From Notospermus geniculatus (taxonomy: Eukaryota; Nemertea; Pilidiophora; Heteronemertea; Lineidae), in NCBI GenBank assembly GCA_002633025.1, contig NMRB01000668.1:233139-297138 (forward strand): 64,000 nt of DNA, in the 5' to 3' direction. Shown one piece after another: positions 10,135-21,100 of the stretch (within the stretch, counting starts at the first letter, position 1; each line of letters opens with the position of its first letter). The notes beneath the pieces were generated by a model. The model made no database searches, was not told the DNA's origin, and saw only the letters and a list, made by a program, of their open reading frames with translations. Made by a program: the position numbers and the translations under genes.

Positions 10135-10330
10135 TGTCAGTGGCGGATCCAGGGGGGAGCAGGGGGTGCGCACCCCCCTCCCGGGCCAGAGTGCCCTTTT
10201 TCGGCATAGAGTGCCTTTTTCGGCAGAGAGTGCCTTCCTCGGCACAGAGCCGAAAAAGGCATTTTTATGCCGGGAAATGGCGTAAAAGCACTCTTATTTT
10301 CAAAAATTTTCCCGGGGGAGGCCCCCCGGA
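10135..10330. repeat. Repeat fragment with GGCGGATCCAGGGGGG end
   Basis: The block AGTGGCGGATCCAGGGGGGA starts at 10138, and an AGAGTGCC(T)TTTTCGGC phrase recurs three times (10188-10250). A related inverted end (ATCCTGGATCCGCCCC) is at 12412-12427. This looks like a decayed cut-and-paste element, and its class is not proven. Confidence 0.5.
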
Positions 10331-10566
10331 CTCCACCCGCCGATGGACTATGGCGCTCGCTGCTAGGGACTACGGCCCTGCCCTGGTCACCAGCACCTTT
10401 CATCGAAGATGCTCTTTAGACATATAACGAATCGAATTCCGGGCTTCAAACGGAAATCGATGTCAATTTGAATCCGTTGTTTACATAGCATATGCTGTTA
10501 TAATGTTTAAATCGCATGCCCACTGCACACGATCAAATTTTTCATCAATTTTTTTAGTTCACATTC

Positions 10567-10747
10567 CTGTGACAGGCGATATAGTCCGCCAGTGGCCATG
10601 GTCCTCCGGACCATGGCCTCTAGGGACAGGGGTCCTTCGGACCCCTGTCCCTAGGGATAAATGTCCTGACCGGACGACTGTTCCTAACCTTCATAAGAGG
10701 TGAAAGGGGACTATATTCCCTATAGGACTATATCACCTGTCACAGCA
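10567..10747. mobile_element. Palindromic element with GTCC-GGAC hairpin units, CTGTGACAGG ends
   Basis: The ends CCTGTGACAGGCGATATAG and CTATATCACCTGTCACAG pair. Inside are consecutive small hairpins such as ATGGTCCTCCGGACCAT and GGGGTCCTTCGGACCCC, separated by CTAGGGAC-type spacers. This is related to the arrays at 11250 and 12060. Confidence 0.75.
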
Positions 10748-10867
10748 GTGACAGTAATCATGGTCCCCCTGATAATAAAGTCCGTTCAGTCATGAATTCT
10801 TTTTATTGTATGGCGATTCAATCCATTCAAGTATAAAATGTGGTTGAAAACCAACACCGCCGTCAAC

Positions 10868-10945
10868 CGCCTTTGTGGTGTAGTGGAACGGCAGATGTCT
10901 ACTGCGTGGAATGCTCCGAGTTCGATCCCCGTGCTGGTACGTTTT
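10868..10945 (+). mobile_element. tRNA-derived SINE head
   Basis: TGTGGTGTAGTGGAACGGC (A box) and GAGTTCGATCCCCGT (B box, near 10917-10931) are correctly spaced. The ends do not form an acceptor stem, so a SINE head is more likely than a gene. A C run follows near 10991. Confidence 0.6.
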
Positions 10946-11249
10946 TTTCTTTTTCGCAATTTAACGTCCAGCTGTCCAAAGGGTGTTACGTACCCCCCCC
11001 CCCCCATAAACGAGCCTGTGTTCACACTTCACATGCCTACGGCAATGGCTCAACCATCCACGTTTTTGGGTACTGTGAGTAGAAAACGCAAGCTCACAGT
11101 TGACCCAAGCGAGGTATTCTTATACCTTACCGAAAACAGGTACGAGGCATGCTCAGATAACCAGAAACAGAGCATCAGATGAGCGGTGGCAAGAAACTCT
11201 AAGGGAATTTTTGTATCATTTCAAATATTTGTCCGAATATTTGTCCGTG

Positions 11250-11490
11250 ACAGTTATATGATGCGGGAGTCATGGTCCCCCAGACGCTGTGAACTAGTGA
11301 TTGTTGTCCGGCGGACTATTTTGTCACGAAATTATAGTCCCGTGGACAACTACTCCTAGGGGTGAATGTCCGCCGGACTATATCCTCGGGGGATATGGTC
11401 CGCGGACCATTATTCCCAGGGACGTTTGTCCATCGGACTTCCTTTCCTAGATGTGATAGTCCGGCAGACTATTGACCCTGATCGTTCTTC
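11250..11490. repeat. Array of small hairpins with changing stems (GTCC...GGAC)
   Basis: Units of about 30 bp follow one another, each a short palindrome: TTGTCCGGCGGACTA, TGTCCGCCGGACTATAT, ATGGTCCGCGGACCAT, TGTCCATCGGAC, ATAGTCCGGCAGACTAT. The stem-flanking bases differ between units but still pair within each unit. Spacers resemble CCTAGGGGT. Confidence 0.75.
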
Positions 11491-12055
11491 TCACATGAAG
11501 ACAAAAAATGATACAGTATCTGATGACGGACATTAGTGTTCATGTGGCATTTTGATTTCATATGTAATGAAATTTAGACAAGATTATCAACATGTGTACA
11601 TGTACATGTATTTGAGTTGGATGGTGGCGATCCTTGGTACCTAGTAGTCAAAGTTAAAAAAAGGCCCATCCATACCATTGAAAACATCAAAGACAACGGA
11701 ACATGTAGGCCTACTAGCGAAAAATGGGCAATGTTTCTGAAGCAGGGGTCAATGCATGTCGATTGAAACTGTACGTCGACGAGTAATTTGCATCAACAAA
11801 TCCAATAGCTGCATTTTCTTCGAACCTGTTTCTTTTTGGTTATTCATGTCGGGTTAGTAACACGGTCACTCACTTTCCGCTGCTTTCACCAGCAGGGGCT
11901 TTCAAATGGACAGCCATGTTGGAGGAAAACAATGCATTTGGTAGCCATGTTGGAAGAACAACAATAGCAAACCATGGCAACCATTGTTGTCTCCTATTGA
12001 TCTCCTCCAATGGCTGCCCATTGCAAAGCCTCTATAGGACACCCATCACTGGGAA
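11491..12055. other. CLCA intron stretch, no gene seen
   Basis: Ordinary intronic sequence with a short CATGTACATG run near 11591-11611. Overlapping short frames near 11916-12149 show no domain. Confidence 0.4.
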
Positions 12056-12059
12056 CCGC

Positions 12060-12230
12060 CCCAGGTACCATAGTCCACCCCGGACAATTATTCCTGGTGC
12101 CGGGACTATGATACCCAGTGATGATAGTCCGGCGGACTATGGTCCCTAGTGTTGGATGACCCCCGGACTATAATAACTGGGACTTATAGTCCCCGGACTA
12201 TACCGTCAGGGGACTATATCAGCTACTACA
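12060..12230. repeat. Second array of GGACTATAGTCC hairpins
   Basis: Units such as GATAGTCCGGCGGACTATGG, TATAGTCCCCGGACTATA and GGGACTATGATACC repeat at about 30-bp spacing. The composition is the same as in the 11250 array, so the two are likely pieces of one repeat type. Confidence 0.7.
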
Positions 12231-13432
12231 CCGGGCCTATTGGGGGCTTCAAAATGTATAAACCCGCATGTAGGCCTTTATTGAGCATATTCAGAAAATT
12301 GAATGAAAATTTTGATCGTGTACAGCGGGCATTAGTCTCTGAAGAGGCCTGGGCTTTTCCTTAGGGTATTGCCCTTTTGGCCCAGTCTGCACCCCCCCCC
12401 CCCGTAGGCAAAATCCTGGATCCGCCCCAGATTTGCACATGTATTTCGGCTGTGGCCTTGCTAATACCAAATACATTTAGATCGATTCACCTCAACCCTG
12501 GCCTTGAAAGGAATGGACCTCATCTTCTCTGTTGATTTCATCACTTCTGGGTAGACTCGGGACCCAGTCGTTGTGTCGCTCAGGCCGCCACGCTACACTC
12601 CACAACGACTGGGAAAGCAAGCTGCAAAATCAGCGGCTAGCGTACCGACAACAACAACGGATATGAATGAGTTCAGCCAATCAGAAACTGCGTCTTGAAC
12701 GGCCGTCGGCTGCTCGCTGCGAGATGCCAAATCAGCTGAAAGTTCCGATGATATCGGAAATTTCTTCGAGGTCAAGGATGGTATCCTGATACCTAAGTTC
12801 GATGCCGTGTGCGATAAGCAGTACTTACTGCTTACGGATTCATCAATATCCTGCTAGTGACATTGAAAAGTTTCTGGACGGGCGAGAGGGTCTGGTAAAT
12901 TACATCATCCACAGGATCTGGTAAATTGCCAGATTTTCCCTAGATTGCTTTCGGGTAGACTGGTCCCCTGTCGTATTTCTCGCTTCACTACTACGACAGG
13001 CATTTTGAACGCCAACTCGGCATGTGATTGGTCAGCCAAACGTCATCAACGGTCGCGCCATGAGTCATCATCTATTTTTAGAGACTCCCGCAACGTTACA
13101 AGTCTTTATTGCTCATTGGGGTCTGATGTGGGGTCTGTGCTGCACTCTTTAGCGATTTAAAGATGTTGTAGGACCTACTAGATCTTTTGATTTCCGATCT
13201 CACCAATAGGGTTAACAACTTATGTCAGGAATCAATCCATTGTGGAACCTAATGCCGAGAGCAGATCGGCCTTGCGACTGGAAGCAACTACCGGCAATGG
13301 CGTTTCCGGCACCGGTGGGCGACTGGCTGGAAACAGCAGCAACTGATCAGATGCTCAAACAGGTGGATGTGCGCGCCCCGGCAACGCTATTGCCAACCGT
13401 TGCCGCTAGTTCCAGCCAGTTGCTCATGTAAG
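12231..13432. other. CLCA intron stretch with repeat fragments only
   Basis: There is a C run and a GGATCCGCCCC fragment at 12392-12430. Around 12590-13430 are repeat-like blocks rich in CAACGGTCG / GCAACTGGC, which include the phrase TTCCAGCCAGTTGCTCATGT (13409-13428, recurring near 13518-13536). No CLCA-like exon was recognised. Confidence 0.45.
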
Positions 13433-15262
13433 ACTGGATTGTGCCACTTGTTGCCGCAATGACCAGCAACCTGGGTACACTGGTTTAGACGACATTAACA
13501 GTTTGTGCGTCACCAGTTCCAGCCAGTTGCTCATGTTCTAATCGTTGCCGACCGTTGCTTCTAGTGTTCTTCAGTCCTTTCGATGTGCGTGCCCTGGCAA
13601 TGAATTTCCTTTGTTTGTGGAGCACACCTGCTCATGTGATGGAATCCGGTGACCCACAAAATTACTCCGCCCTTATAAAATTGAGCATTAAATTTTAATA
13701 CTAAAACTACTAAAAATGAGTATTAACAATTTAATAGTTATTTCGGAATAACTATTAAAAGTTAATACTCAGTTAATACTCATGATTATCAAAGTTAATA
13801 CTCGTGAGCATCAAATATTAGTAATCATGAACACCAAAGTTGAGTACTATTTAGTACTCATGATTATTAAAGTCAGTACTCATGATTATTAAAGTTTGTA
13901 CTCGTGAGAGACAACGATTTATCAGGAGGTGAGACACCTGATGTGATCAAAAAACCTGATCAAGGGACTTAGTAAGGCCTGAAGTCACGCCAGAACTGTC
14001 ATAGTTCTAATGTTTAATATACGAGACTTTTCAACACTTGGCACAAAATAATTGTTTTAGTTGTGTGGTTTTAGTAAACGGACCAGGTCATACCTATAGC
14101 ATGTACTCCTTGAACTACAAGGAAGATATTGACAACCGGTCTTTTTATTCTTATAATATGGATAACAAGCTTTTATCTTATGGATTTTTGTTTTAATTTT
14201 TGGGATCATAATTATTATTCCGAAGTTGAATAGCTGTGAGTGACAAATGTGATGGGGACACAACGAAATCCATGCACAGAGACATGATTAGTTGTCGTTT
14301 TATTTCACTGTTTTTTACATTGGTATCAGTAGATACATTAACAGGACCAAAGAAGTCAAAACTTGCATTTTGATTACTCTTTTACAACTCTTGCCTCAGC
14401 TGAATATCAGTATAATACTTGAGTATTAAGTTAGTTGTCAGACTATTAACATAATACTCATGTAAAGTATGAGTATTAATTGAGTACTTTATTCTAATAA
14501 CAATCGACTTCAACACTTGAAAACCAACTGTGTTGCTAACTTGTTCATGAATGTGAAGGTTCATGCTATGACATTACCACGATATTAATCAGCTGTATTA
14601 ATAGTAAAGTTGTAATAATTTTAGTAGTGGGAGTAGTTTATGATTATAGGTGTCAATTTCAACAAGAGTGCATACCCTAGATTTCGGAACCCTCCCACAT
14701 AAAGCCGGGTAATGTTAAAATTTGAGTTTCTGCATGTTCAGCCTACGACAAAAAAACACCAAGAACACTTAAGTACGAAGTGCTATCAGTATTCTATCCA
14801 ACATGATACTCACATGTTAAGTACGAGCATTAATTTAGTACTCAGAGCATTAAATTTGCAGTTTGATTATTAAGCAAGCTTCACCTGAATATTAATTCAT
14901 ACTTGAGTACTAAGTTAACAGTTAAACTATAAACATAGTATTAAACATAATACTCATGTAGGTTGGAGTACTAATTTAATAGTATGACAATCAAATTTAA
15001 TACTTACTGTTCTCCTGAATATTAACTCAGTACTATTAACTATTAATTTGACCAATAATATCAAAGTTAATGTTCAATAATACTAAAATAATACTCAAAA
15101 ATATTAAATTTAATGGTTTTACTATTAATTTTATAGTTTTACTACTAAAGTTAATGCTCAATTTTTATACACTGGGAAGACATCGACAATAACCGTGTAG
15201 CAGTCAGTTCAGTTGCCTGTTCGATGTGCGCGACTGGATTGTGCCACTTGTTGCCGCAATGG
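13433..15262. mobile_element. AT-rich inverted-repeat element inside a split GC-richer repeat
   Basis: The core 13672-15172 has paired ends (TTATAAAATTGAGCATTAA on the left, TTAATGCTCAATTTTTATA on the right) and is full of TTAATACTCA-type words. It is bracketed by the direct phrase CTGGATTGTGCCACTTGTTG at 13434 and 15234, each followed by CCGCAATG, which belongs to the host repeat. Frames at 14057-14564 are AT-rich chance frames. Confidence 0.65.
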
Positions 15263-15383
15263 TCAGTTGTAATCGATGTGCATCGATAGCGAGTGTTGCG
15301 TTCAGTTGCTTCCAGTCGCAAGGTCGATGTGCGCTAGGAAGCGATGAACGTGGGATCGTAGTAACTTTATCCCTTTTTTCTAG

Positions 15384-15557
15384 GTCGGTGAATGGAAGTA
15401 TTCGATCTCCTCCAAGGCCGCTACAGATGTGATGGTACTAGTCGTTTCGAGGGCAAAACAAAACACGGAAGGTCCCATCAGGGTCACACCTTTTTTGGGA
15501 AATGGAGGACGGACTCTTAATAGCCAGGATACTGCCCAGTTGAAGGTTTTTGCTGTG
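15384..15557 (+). CDS. CLCA exon: beta-rich domain, first half
   Basis: The acceptor is TTTTTTCTAG|GTC and the donor is GTG|GTGAGA. The exon is 58 codons in phase 0. It encodes VGEWKYSISSKAATDVMVLV ... GPIRVTPFLGNGG ... AQLKVFAV. VGEWKYSI matches the conserved VGTWKYSL-type motif that follows the IPG block in CLCA proteins. The last residues run straight into the next exon with the same spacing as in known members. Confidence 0.9.
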
Positions 15558-16649
15558 GTGAGAAAACTTATTATGATCTCCACACAATGTCGCAGTGTTG
15601 AGGTTATATTGATTTCTCGGGGTTTCTTTCTATCATTTTTTTTGGTTGTGAACGGATCCGAGAAAACCGCTAATAGTGCCAACCTCAAACTTTCTCCGAT
15701 TCTGCAATGTACAATTATCTAGAGACGAATTCGGCGCTTTCCGAGTTTTGGAACATTTCAGGTGCAAATTTACCCGCCGCCGTGGCGGGATGACGTCGTC
15801 AGCTCCGGTAATTTATTCCATTGCTATGATGTCGCGTTGTACAGTTCAACAACGACGTTCAGATCAGGACGTGATCACGCGTTTTTGTTTGGGAGCTGGC
15901 GTGCTGGTCAGATGAGTGGTTGAAAACAGAGTAAAATACTAGGCCTATGCCAAAAACGGCAAGGGCAGTTATTAAGATGTAGGATGTAAATAAAATACGA
16001 TCATATTGCTAGCTATTAATTGCCCACTCTCGTTGAAAAAATGGCGATATTCCGATTTATTTCTGTTTGTTGATTCCTCGTTCTCCTGCCATGAGCGCCA
16101 TTTTGATTTCTACTGATTCACACTTGCGCATTTTTCTGGCTGACGTCATCGCATAAATTATCCTGGAAGCACTGTGAGACGTCACGCACATGACACATGT
16201 TCCAGGAACAGCCATCTGGCCCATCAACGATCAAAATCATTACACAGACTGTGATTCGGGTTAGCATGGCATGCATTGAATGTGATTGTGCGCTTGCTCC
16301 GTTTCCGACGATGAGTGTCGGCTTATCTTCAGCATGTGTCTTTTCTCAGTTTTTTTGTAGCTTAGTTCCCACTTTACAAGGATGGCAAAGCATGTTAACT
16401 TCAGCTGGCATGTCTGGGTGATGTCATCAAATTCGCCATTGAGCGAATTTAACATTTATAGTATTCAGACTTGTTTTCATTTCATGAGCGGTTGGCCCTC
16501 ACCTGTCGTGCCGTTTTCACAAATCGTAACTGGTTAAATGTTGACCTGGTAAATTATCCGGTATGACGTATGATGTATCATTGGCAGGAGAGCGGAAGGT
16601 CTCCATATAAAGCATACCGGTACCGATTCCTTGCTGCCGTGATTGTTGT

Positions 16650-16676
16650 TTGCGTTGTTGTTGTTGTTGTTGTTCT
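16650..16676. repeat. GTT trinucleotide microsatellite
   Basis: About seven GTT units lie 24 bp upstream of the 16700 exon, next to its pyrimidine tract. Confidence 0.9.
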
Positions 16677-16699
16677 TTCTGTCGTTGGATCTTTTCTAG

Positions 16700-16802
16700 G
16701 TCACCCGTGATTACGCACCCGTAATTGGTTTGAAAGTCTTGGCCACCATTGAAGGCGAGAACAAGCCTAAGATTACTGTTCCATTACAAGACAACGGAAT
16801 AG
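16700..16802 (+). CDS. CLCA exon: beta-rich domain, second half
   Basis: The acceptor is CTTTTCTAG|GTC and the donor is ATAG|GTAGAC. The exon encodes VTRDYAPVIGLKVLATIEG ... KPKITVPLQDNGI. The LQDNG motif matches the CLCA LLDNGAGAD block that precedes the DATKDDG motif. It ends in phase 1, whereas the next exon at 20809 needs phase 2 to read DATRDDG, so the junction is off by one base as given. Confidence 0.88.
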
Positions 16803-17230
16803 GTAGACCCTAATATTCAAAATAATTGAGATTTACATATATCGGGTGGGCCAGAAAAAACTTGATCGCTGTTTATCTGAACACAATATCAAAATCTTTG
16901 CAACAGTAGTCATGGTATTTTGCACATTGTATTCCACAGTTTTTTGGCCATTTGGTGAAAATTTCAGACGAATTGGTCAAAAGTGCCAAAAGCAGCAGCG
17001 ATTTCAAAATATGCCCAGCTGGTCAAAATTTGCAATGCCGCACAAGCAGACAAGAATCAGTACTCTGATCAGGTTTAATAAATTTTATTAATTCCAAAAA
17101 GAAATAAATTACATATGTAAACAATTCTCCAGGGCTGAGGCTGAAGAAGCATTAGTAGCCCTGGAGGGTAGGCCTACAATAAATTTACAGAGTCTTTTTG
17201 GCGGGAGATACATACTACTGACAAAAATAT

Positions 17231-17450
17231 ACTGTGGTCGCGGAGTTATGCCGGATCCGACTCCATATCCACCCATTGGTTCTGGGGAATTTGGGGTTCG
17301 GCCTGTGGACTGAAATTGTGGTGTGGGTGGATATGAATGATCCTGAGAGACATACCCCTAAACCAAATCATTTTCGTTTGGGCCATACCCTCCCTAAAAG
17401 TACGGCTAGGCCTAACCGCCCCCAGTCCGGCATAACTCCGCGACTACAGT
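17231..17450. mobile_element. MITE with ACTGTGGTCGCGGAGTTATG end
   Basis: The left end pairs with CATAACTCCGCGACTACAGT on the right. The centre contains CATATCCACCC and its inverse GGGTGGATATG. It is flanked by TATA-rich sequence. Confidence 0.8.
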
Positions 17451-17904
17451 ATATATATATACGGTGAGATTATAAATGATACGATTAATGAAGAAGGGAA
17501 AAAGAAATAGGGAAGTACTCTGATGCCAGATGTCTGATACCTTGGTATTGCTCTGTCTGCACGTCCTAATAATGCCAATAACAGGTGGCGAGACAGTCCC
17601 ATGTGACCCATCTGGAACAGGCAACCCCACACACTTGACACTAGATGGCGTTATTTTCTATAACACCACTAGTGGAGGTGCTAGGTTTCCATCTTGAAAG
17701 TAGTGCAGATTACTACATTTTGGTAAACGTTTTCAACATCCGTGAAGCGGCCGAGCCGTGTCACCGCCAACCCAGTGGCATTTACGCTAGATGATAGATG
17801 ATGTTGAAAAGTGGTGCTGTTGGGTTCAAGGAGAATATTTTCAGACTAAAAGTACTTCTTGTTGATAACAAGTGGTATTAGAAATGAACTAAATACTAAT
17901 TTTG

Positions 17905-18290
17905 TGTGATTAGGCCGACTGAACTATTTCTACATGCGCGCCGGCAAAATCCAAAATGGTGGCCTTCCACCTACGCTAGTGGTGAAATGAGGCACGATGT
18001 TTCGCCGCTAGTGTCAAGTGTGGCAACCCCACATTTTATTCGCAAAGATGAATGGCCACGGCAGAGCCCCGACCTCAATCCCATGGATTACACAGTTTTG
18101 GATTGGCTGTCTGAAATAAAGTCTACAAAGTCCGACCGAAAAATTTACTGAAACTGAACAAAAGGACAAAATTCTTGAAAAGTGGCATGAGATATCCGTA
18201 GAAAAATGCAAGAAGGCAATCGGGTCATTTAAAAAGAGACTATGGGTGGAATTCACCAAGGCATTTTATCTGTCGTTTAAGTGTTGTACG
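17905..18290 (+). pseudogene. Mariner-type transposase remnant (C-terminal part)
   Basis: The + strand encodes KDEWPRQSPDLNPMDYTVLD near 18045-18104. This matches the WPAQSPDLNPIDYxVW block of Tc1/mariner DDE/D transposases, where the D after SP is catalytic. A frameshift follows near 18145, then ILEKWHEISVEKCKKAIGSF in another frame (near 18168-18230). No intact frame exists, so it cannot mobilise itself. Confidence 0.85.
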
Positions 18291-18299
18291 CACGTACAA

Positions 18300-19267
18300 A
18301 TGTGCTTGAGGGTCGTGAGGGTATCGGTCGTGAGGGTATGTTTATCTCCGCGACTAAAGCGGTTTTTCCACGGGCCAATATTATTGTACAATATGGAGCC
18401 CAAAACAGTTGTCATCTGCTTCTGCATAATGGATGGAAGAAAGAGTAGGAATAATTTTGACCATTTTGATCCTCATATTGTGGATAGGCCGCGTAATGCA
18501 TTGGTCATTAGGATACTTCGGCCATTTCGAAGAAAGTCACTGTCAGTGATGGACCGAATGCTTGATTTGTTTGTTTTTCGCGCCATCTTATTGCCTCAGT
18601 GAGGCCCATCTTCTGCTCCGCAGTGAAATTTTCAGCCCTCTTCGTTTTCCCCATGCTGGCAGTGCGACCACTTGACCATCGGCTTATATTTATAGCCTAC
18701 GCCTAATGCGAGTTACGTGATTTCATTGCGCGGATGACATAATAATGATTAGAAATAAAAATAACTTGTCGGATTATACGCACTATGTTCAAATTACAAA
18801 TCGCCTATGAAATGCCACTCAAAGAAGACATAATAATGATTTATAACAGGCGTTTATTGAGCGATTACACCAGTTTGTCCGCGTGCAGATAAAACAGCGA
18901 TGATCGAGTGTTCTGAATCGCAATTTAAACTGTAGTTTATCCGTCCGCGGACAACGGTAGTTTATCCTCCGTTTATAAGATAATCGGTCTTTAATTGCAC
19001 GCACGATAAAATGCCTTGGTGAATTCCACCCTAAGAGTATAGTGTGCGCCCAGGATGGTGGGCATATCGACCATCTTTTCAAGTAGCTTGGTCAGTGAAC
19101 ATTCCGGTGTGACAGGGATCATAGTCTCCCTGGAATCTAAGTCCGGTCTTATTGTTCAGCGAGGGATTAGGATATAATGGCTATAGAGACCATGACCATT
19201 CGAACATAGCCATACAATAGCGGGCTATTGTTTGGCGGACTTCCATCCCTAGGACTTTCTCTTCTGG
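18300..19267. other. Mariner interior and intron sequence, no gene seen
   Basis: Repeated GGTCGTGAGGGTA lies near 18309-18340. A piece resembling the GGACTA-type arrays (CATAGTCTCCCTGGAATCTAA) is at 19120-19140. Open frames of up to about 120 codons show no domain. Confidence 0.4.
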
Positions 19268-19467
19268 TACACCAGTGTAACGTCGATCAGTGTTCTCCGT
19301 ATTTCAGTGTTTTTCTTATTGTTTCCCTCCTTACGGATAAAGCGGCAACTAACCCAACAATAACCATTCTAGGCCGTGTCTATTGTTGGGGAACACTGAG
19401 CTACAGAAACACCCACAGATGTTACACCGGCATTGTACGTGGAGTTGTCTTTGGTTTGCTGCTATTT

Positions 19468-20097
19468 AAAGCTGACGTGAACGAACAAAAAGCCCCCATG
19501 CGACGAGCAAGAGAAATGCAAACGCCCTGTAAACACCTCAAACGAAGGCTCAGAACATGATAGACCCCACGACGCCAGGAGGACGCCACCTTATTTGTCT
19601 TCGAGCTGTCGGGGTGTCAACATCCTCTGGTGAGCTCCTGCAGAACACTTTTTTGAAAGAAAAAATTTGACCCAGCTGGGAATCGAACCCGCGCCTTGTT
19701 ATCTCTGTTCCACCTCTTCCCCATTCGGCCACCGAATTTGTTGGAAGACTTCTCATGTTTTCTGTTATTCGTATAGTATTATTACGTAAGTAGAAGGCCT
19801 ACGTCTATGACAAACACAGCTGGCTCGTTGACCGAGTGGATAGAGTGGCGGATTACAAATCAGAAGGTCGACGGTTCGAATCCCTTCTAAATGACTACAA
19901 TTTTTTCTCCCCAAGTCGTGTAAGAGGTATCCAGAGATGTTGACAGCTCTGTTGCCTGAAGACAAATAAGGTGGCGCCCTCCTGGCGTCGTGGGTTCTAT
20001 CATGTTCTGAGCCTTCGTTTGATGTGTTTGAAGGACGTTTGCAATTCTTTTGCTCGTCGCATGAGGGCTTTTTGTTCGTTCACGTCAGCTTTAAAGA
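19468..20097. mobile_element. Inverted-repeat element enclosing two facing tRNA-like sequences
   Basis: The arms 19468-19610 and 19957-20097 pair (for example AAAGCTGACGTGAACGAACA with TGTTCGTTCACGTCAGCTTT, the latter at 20073-20092). Between them, a minus-strand tRNA-like unit (A box GTGGCCGAATGGGGAAG, B box GGGTTCGATTCCC, about 19745-19675) and a plus-strand one (GACCGAGTGGATAGAGTGG, GGTTCGAATCCC, 19832-19887) face away from each other. Neither has a proper acceptor stem. Confidence 0.75.
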
Positions 20098-20395
20098 GGG
20101 TTTGACGTGCATGTCTGAAATTTTCCCCGTAACTTGGAATTAACCTTATGATATAACATACCAAATATCACAGACTAACTACTGGAATTGTAGAAGTTAC
20201 GGGCTGGTAACAAATGACCCATTTGTTTTTGGCCCACCCGATATATTTTTTCTGAAAAACCAGTTTACGACATACATGTAGTTTTGATCAGATAAAGGTA
20301 TCCCGAGAGGTGTCGGCTGTTTGTTTTATGTGTTTTTTTCATAGTTCCTTTTATATAAACTATTCCAGTACAAATTAGTGCACAGTACAGTGCAT

Positions 20396-20637
20396 TAAGG
20401 CCCGTTTACACAAGCAACTTTTCATACGCAACTTCATGCAACTTGTTGCATAAACCTGATGAGACCAAAAAGTTTCATAAAAGTTGCATGTGTAAACGTG
20501 CATGCAACTTGTTGCAACTCAATCACGCTGGATATTGCATCGATTTTTTTTATGTGTAAACCGTCCCAGGTAGTTTGCAACAAATTGCAAGTTGCTGTAA
20601 CTTGCACCTTGGCGCAACCTAGTGTAACCGTCCTTTA
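20396..20637. mobile_element. MITE rich in CATGCAACTTGTTGCA
   Basis: The left end AAGGCCCGTTTACACAAGCA and the right end CTAGTGTAACCGTCCTTTAG pair loosely. The inside repeats TGCAACTTGTTGCA and TTGCAAGTTGC palindromes. The start resembles other TTTACACAAGC / CGCACAC elements in the window. Confidence 0.6.
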
Positions 20638-20808
20638 GAGGACCGCGCTAGTGCTGCTTGTAGACATGTAGGTCATGGACTTCAATGACGAAAAATAATA
20701 AATACATAAGTAAATAAAAAGATTTTTAAAAACCTATGCGGTTGATTATCAAATGAGCTCACGGAGCATTGGCTAGACATTCACGACATTCCTATTTGGT
20801 TGCCACAG

Positions 20809-20987
20809 GCCCACTGACGCTACACGTGATGACGGCATCTACTCCGGGATGTTTACGAGACATACACTGCAGAATTACGACGGACGATTCAATGTCAAAA
20901 TTGATGTTAACAATCCAGATGAAACCGGAAAAGTGGCGACATCTGTCGGAGGATCAGGGACCCTCACGATACCGAGGAACGTCACAG
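20809..20987 (+). CDS. CLCA exon with DATRDDGIYSGMF motif
   Basis: The acceptor is TTGCCACAG|GCCC and the donor is ACAG|GTTGGT. Read with one leading base, it encodes PTDATRDDGIYSGMFTRH, YDGRFNVKIDVN and GSGTLTIPRNVT. CLCA proteins have DATKDDGVYSRYF, GRYSVKV and SGALYIP in this order. It ends in phase 1 and joins the next exon correctly. The upstream join is one base out of phase. Confidence 0.88.
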
Positions 20988-20996
20988 GTTGGTAAT

Positions 20997-21044
20997 TATG
21001 GTTTCCGATCTCAAGATCGGAAACCATATTGTGTTTGGTCATGG

Positions 21045-21099
<55 letters not shown>

Positions 21100-21100
21100 T
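20997..21100. repeat. Perfect hairpin followed by TGTC microsatellite
   Basis: TATGGTTTCCGATCTC and its complement around GATCGGAAACCATA form a hairpin of about 14 bp at 20997-21028, nine bases after the exon donor. About 14 TGTC units follow from 21044 to 21100. Confidence 0.9.

Larger units (their letters stand above)
16836..20247. mobile_element. Degenerate Tc1/mariner-type element with nested insertions
   Basis: The ends ATATATCGGGTGGGCCA (left) and TGGCCCACCCGATATAT-like sequence (right, 20230-20246) pair over about 17 bp. The element holds transposase remnants at 17905-18290, a MITE at 17231-17450, a GTGTAAC MITE copy at 19268-19432 and a hairpin with two tRNA-like pieces at 19468-20097. 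ACCAAGGCATTTTATC (18257) recurs inverted near 19002-19022. The whole lies in one CLCA intron. Confidence 0.65.

Noticed and set aside
10868-10945. Functional tRNA gene
   Set aside because: The A and B boxes are present but there is no matching acceptor stem or proper anticodon arm.
13680-15170. CRISPR-like regularly spaced repeats (TTAATACTCA words)
   Set aside because: Spacing is irregular, repeats are AT-rich and inverted as well as direct, and the context is eukaryotic intron.
18246-18602. 118-codon frame after the mariner fragment
   Set aside because: Only its first codons match transposase; the rest is chance sequence within a decayed element.
21044-21100. CLSV repeat peptide
   Set aside because: Translation of the TGTC microsatellite in an intron.
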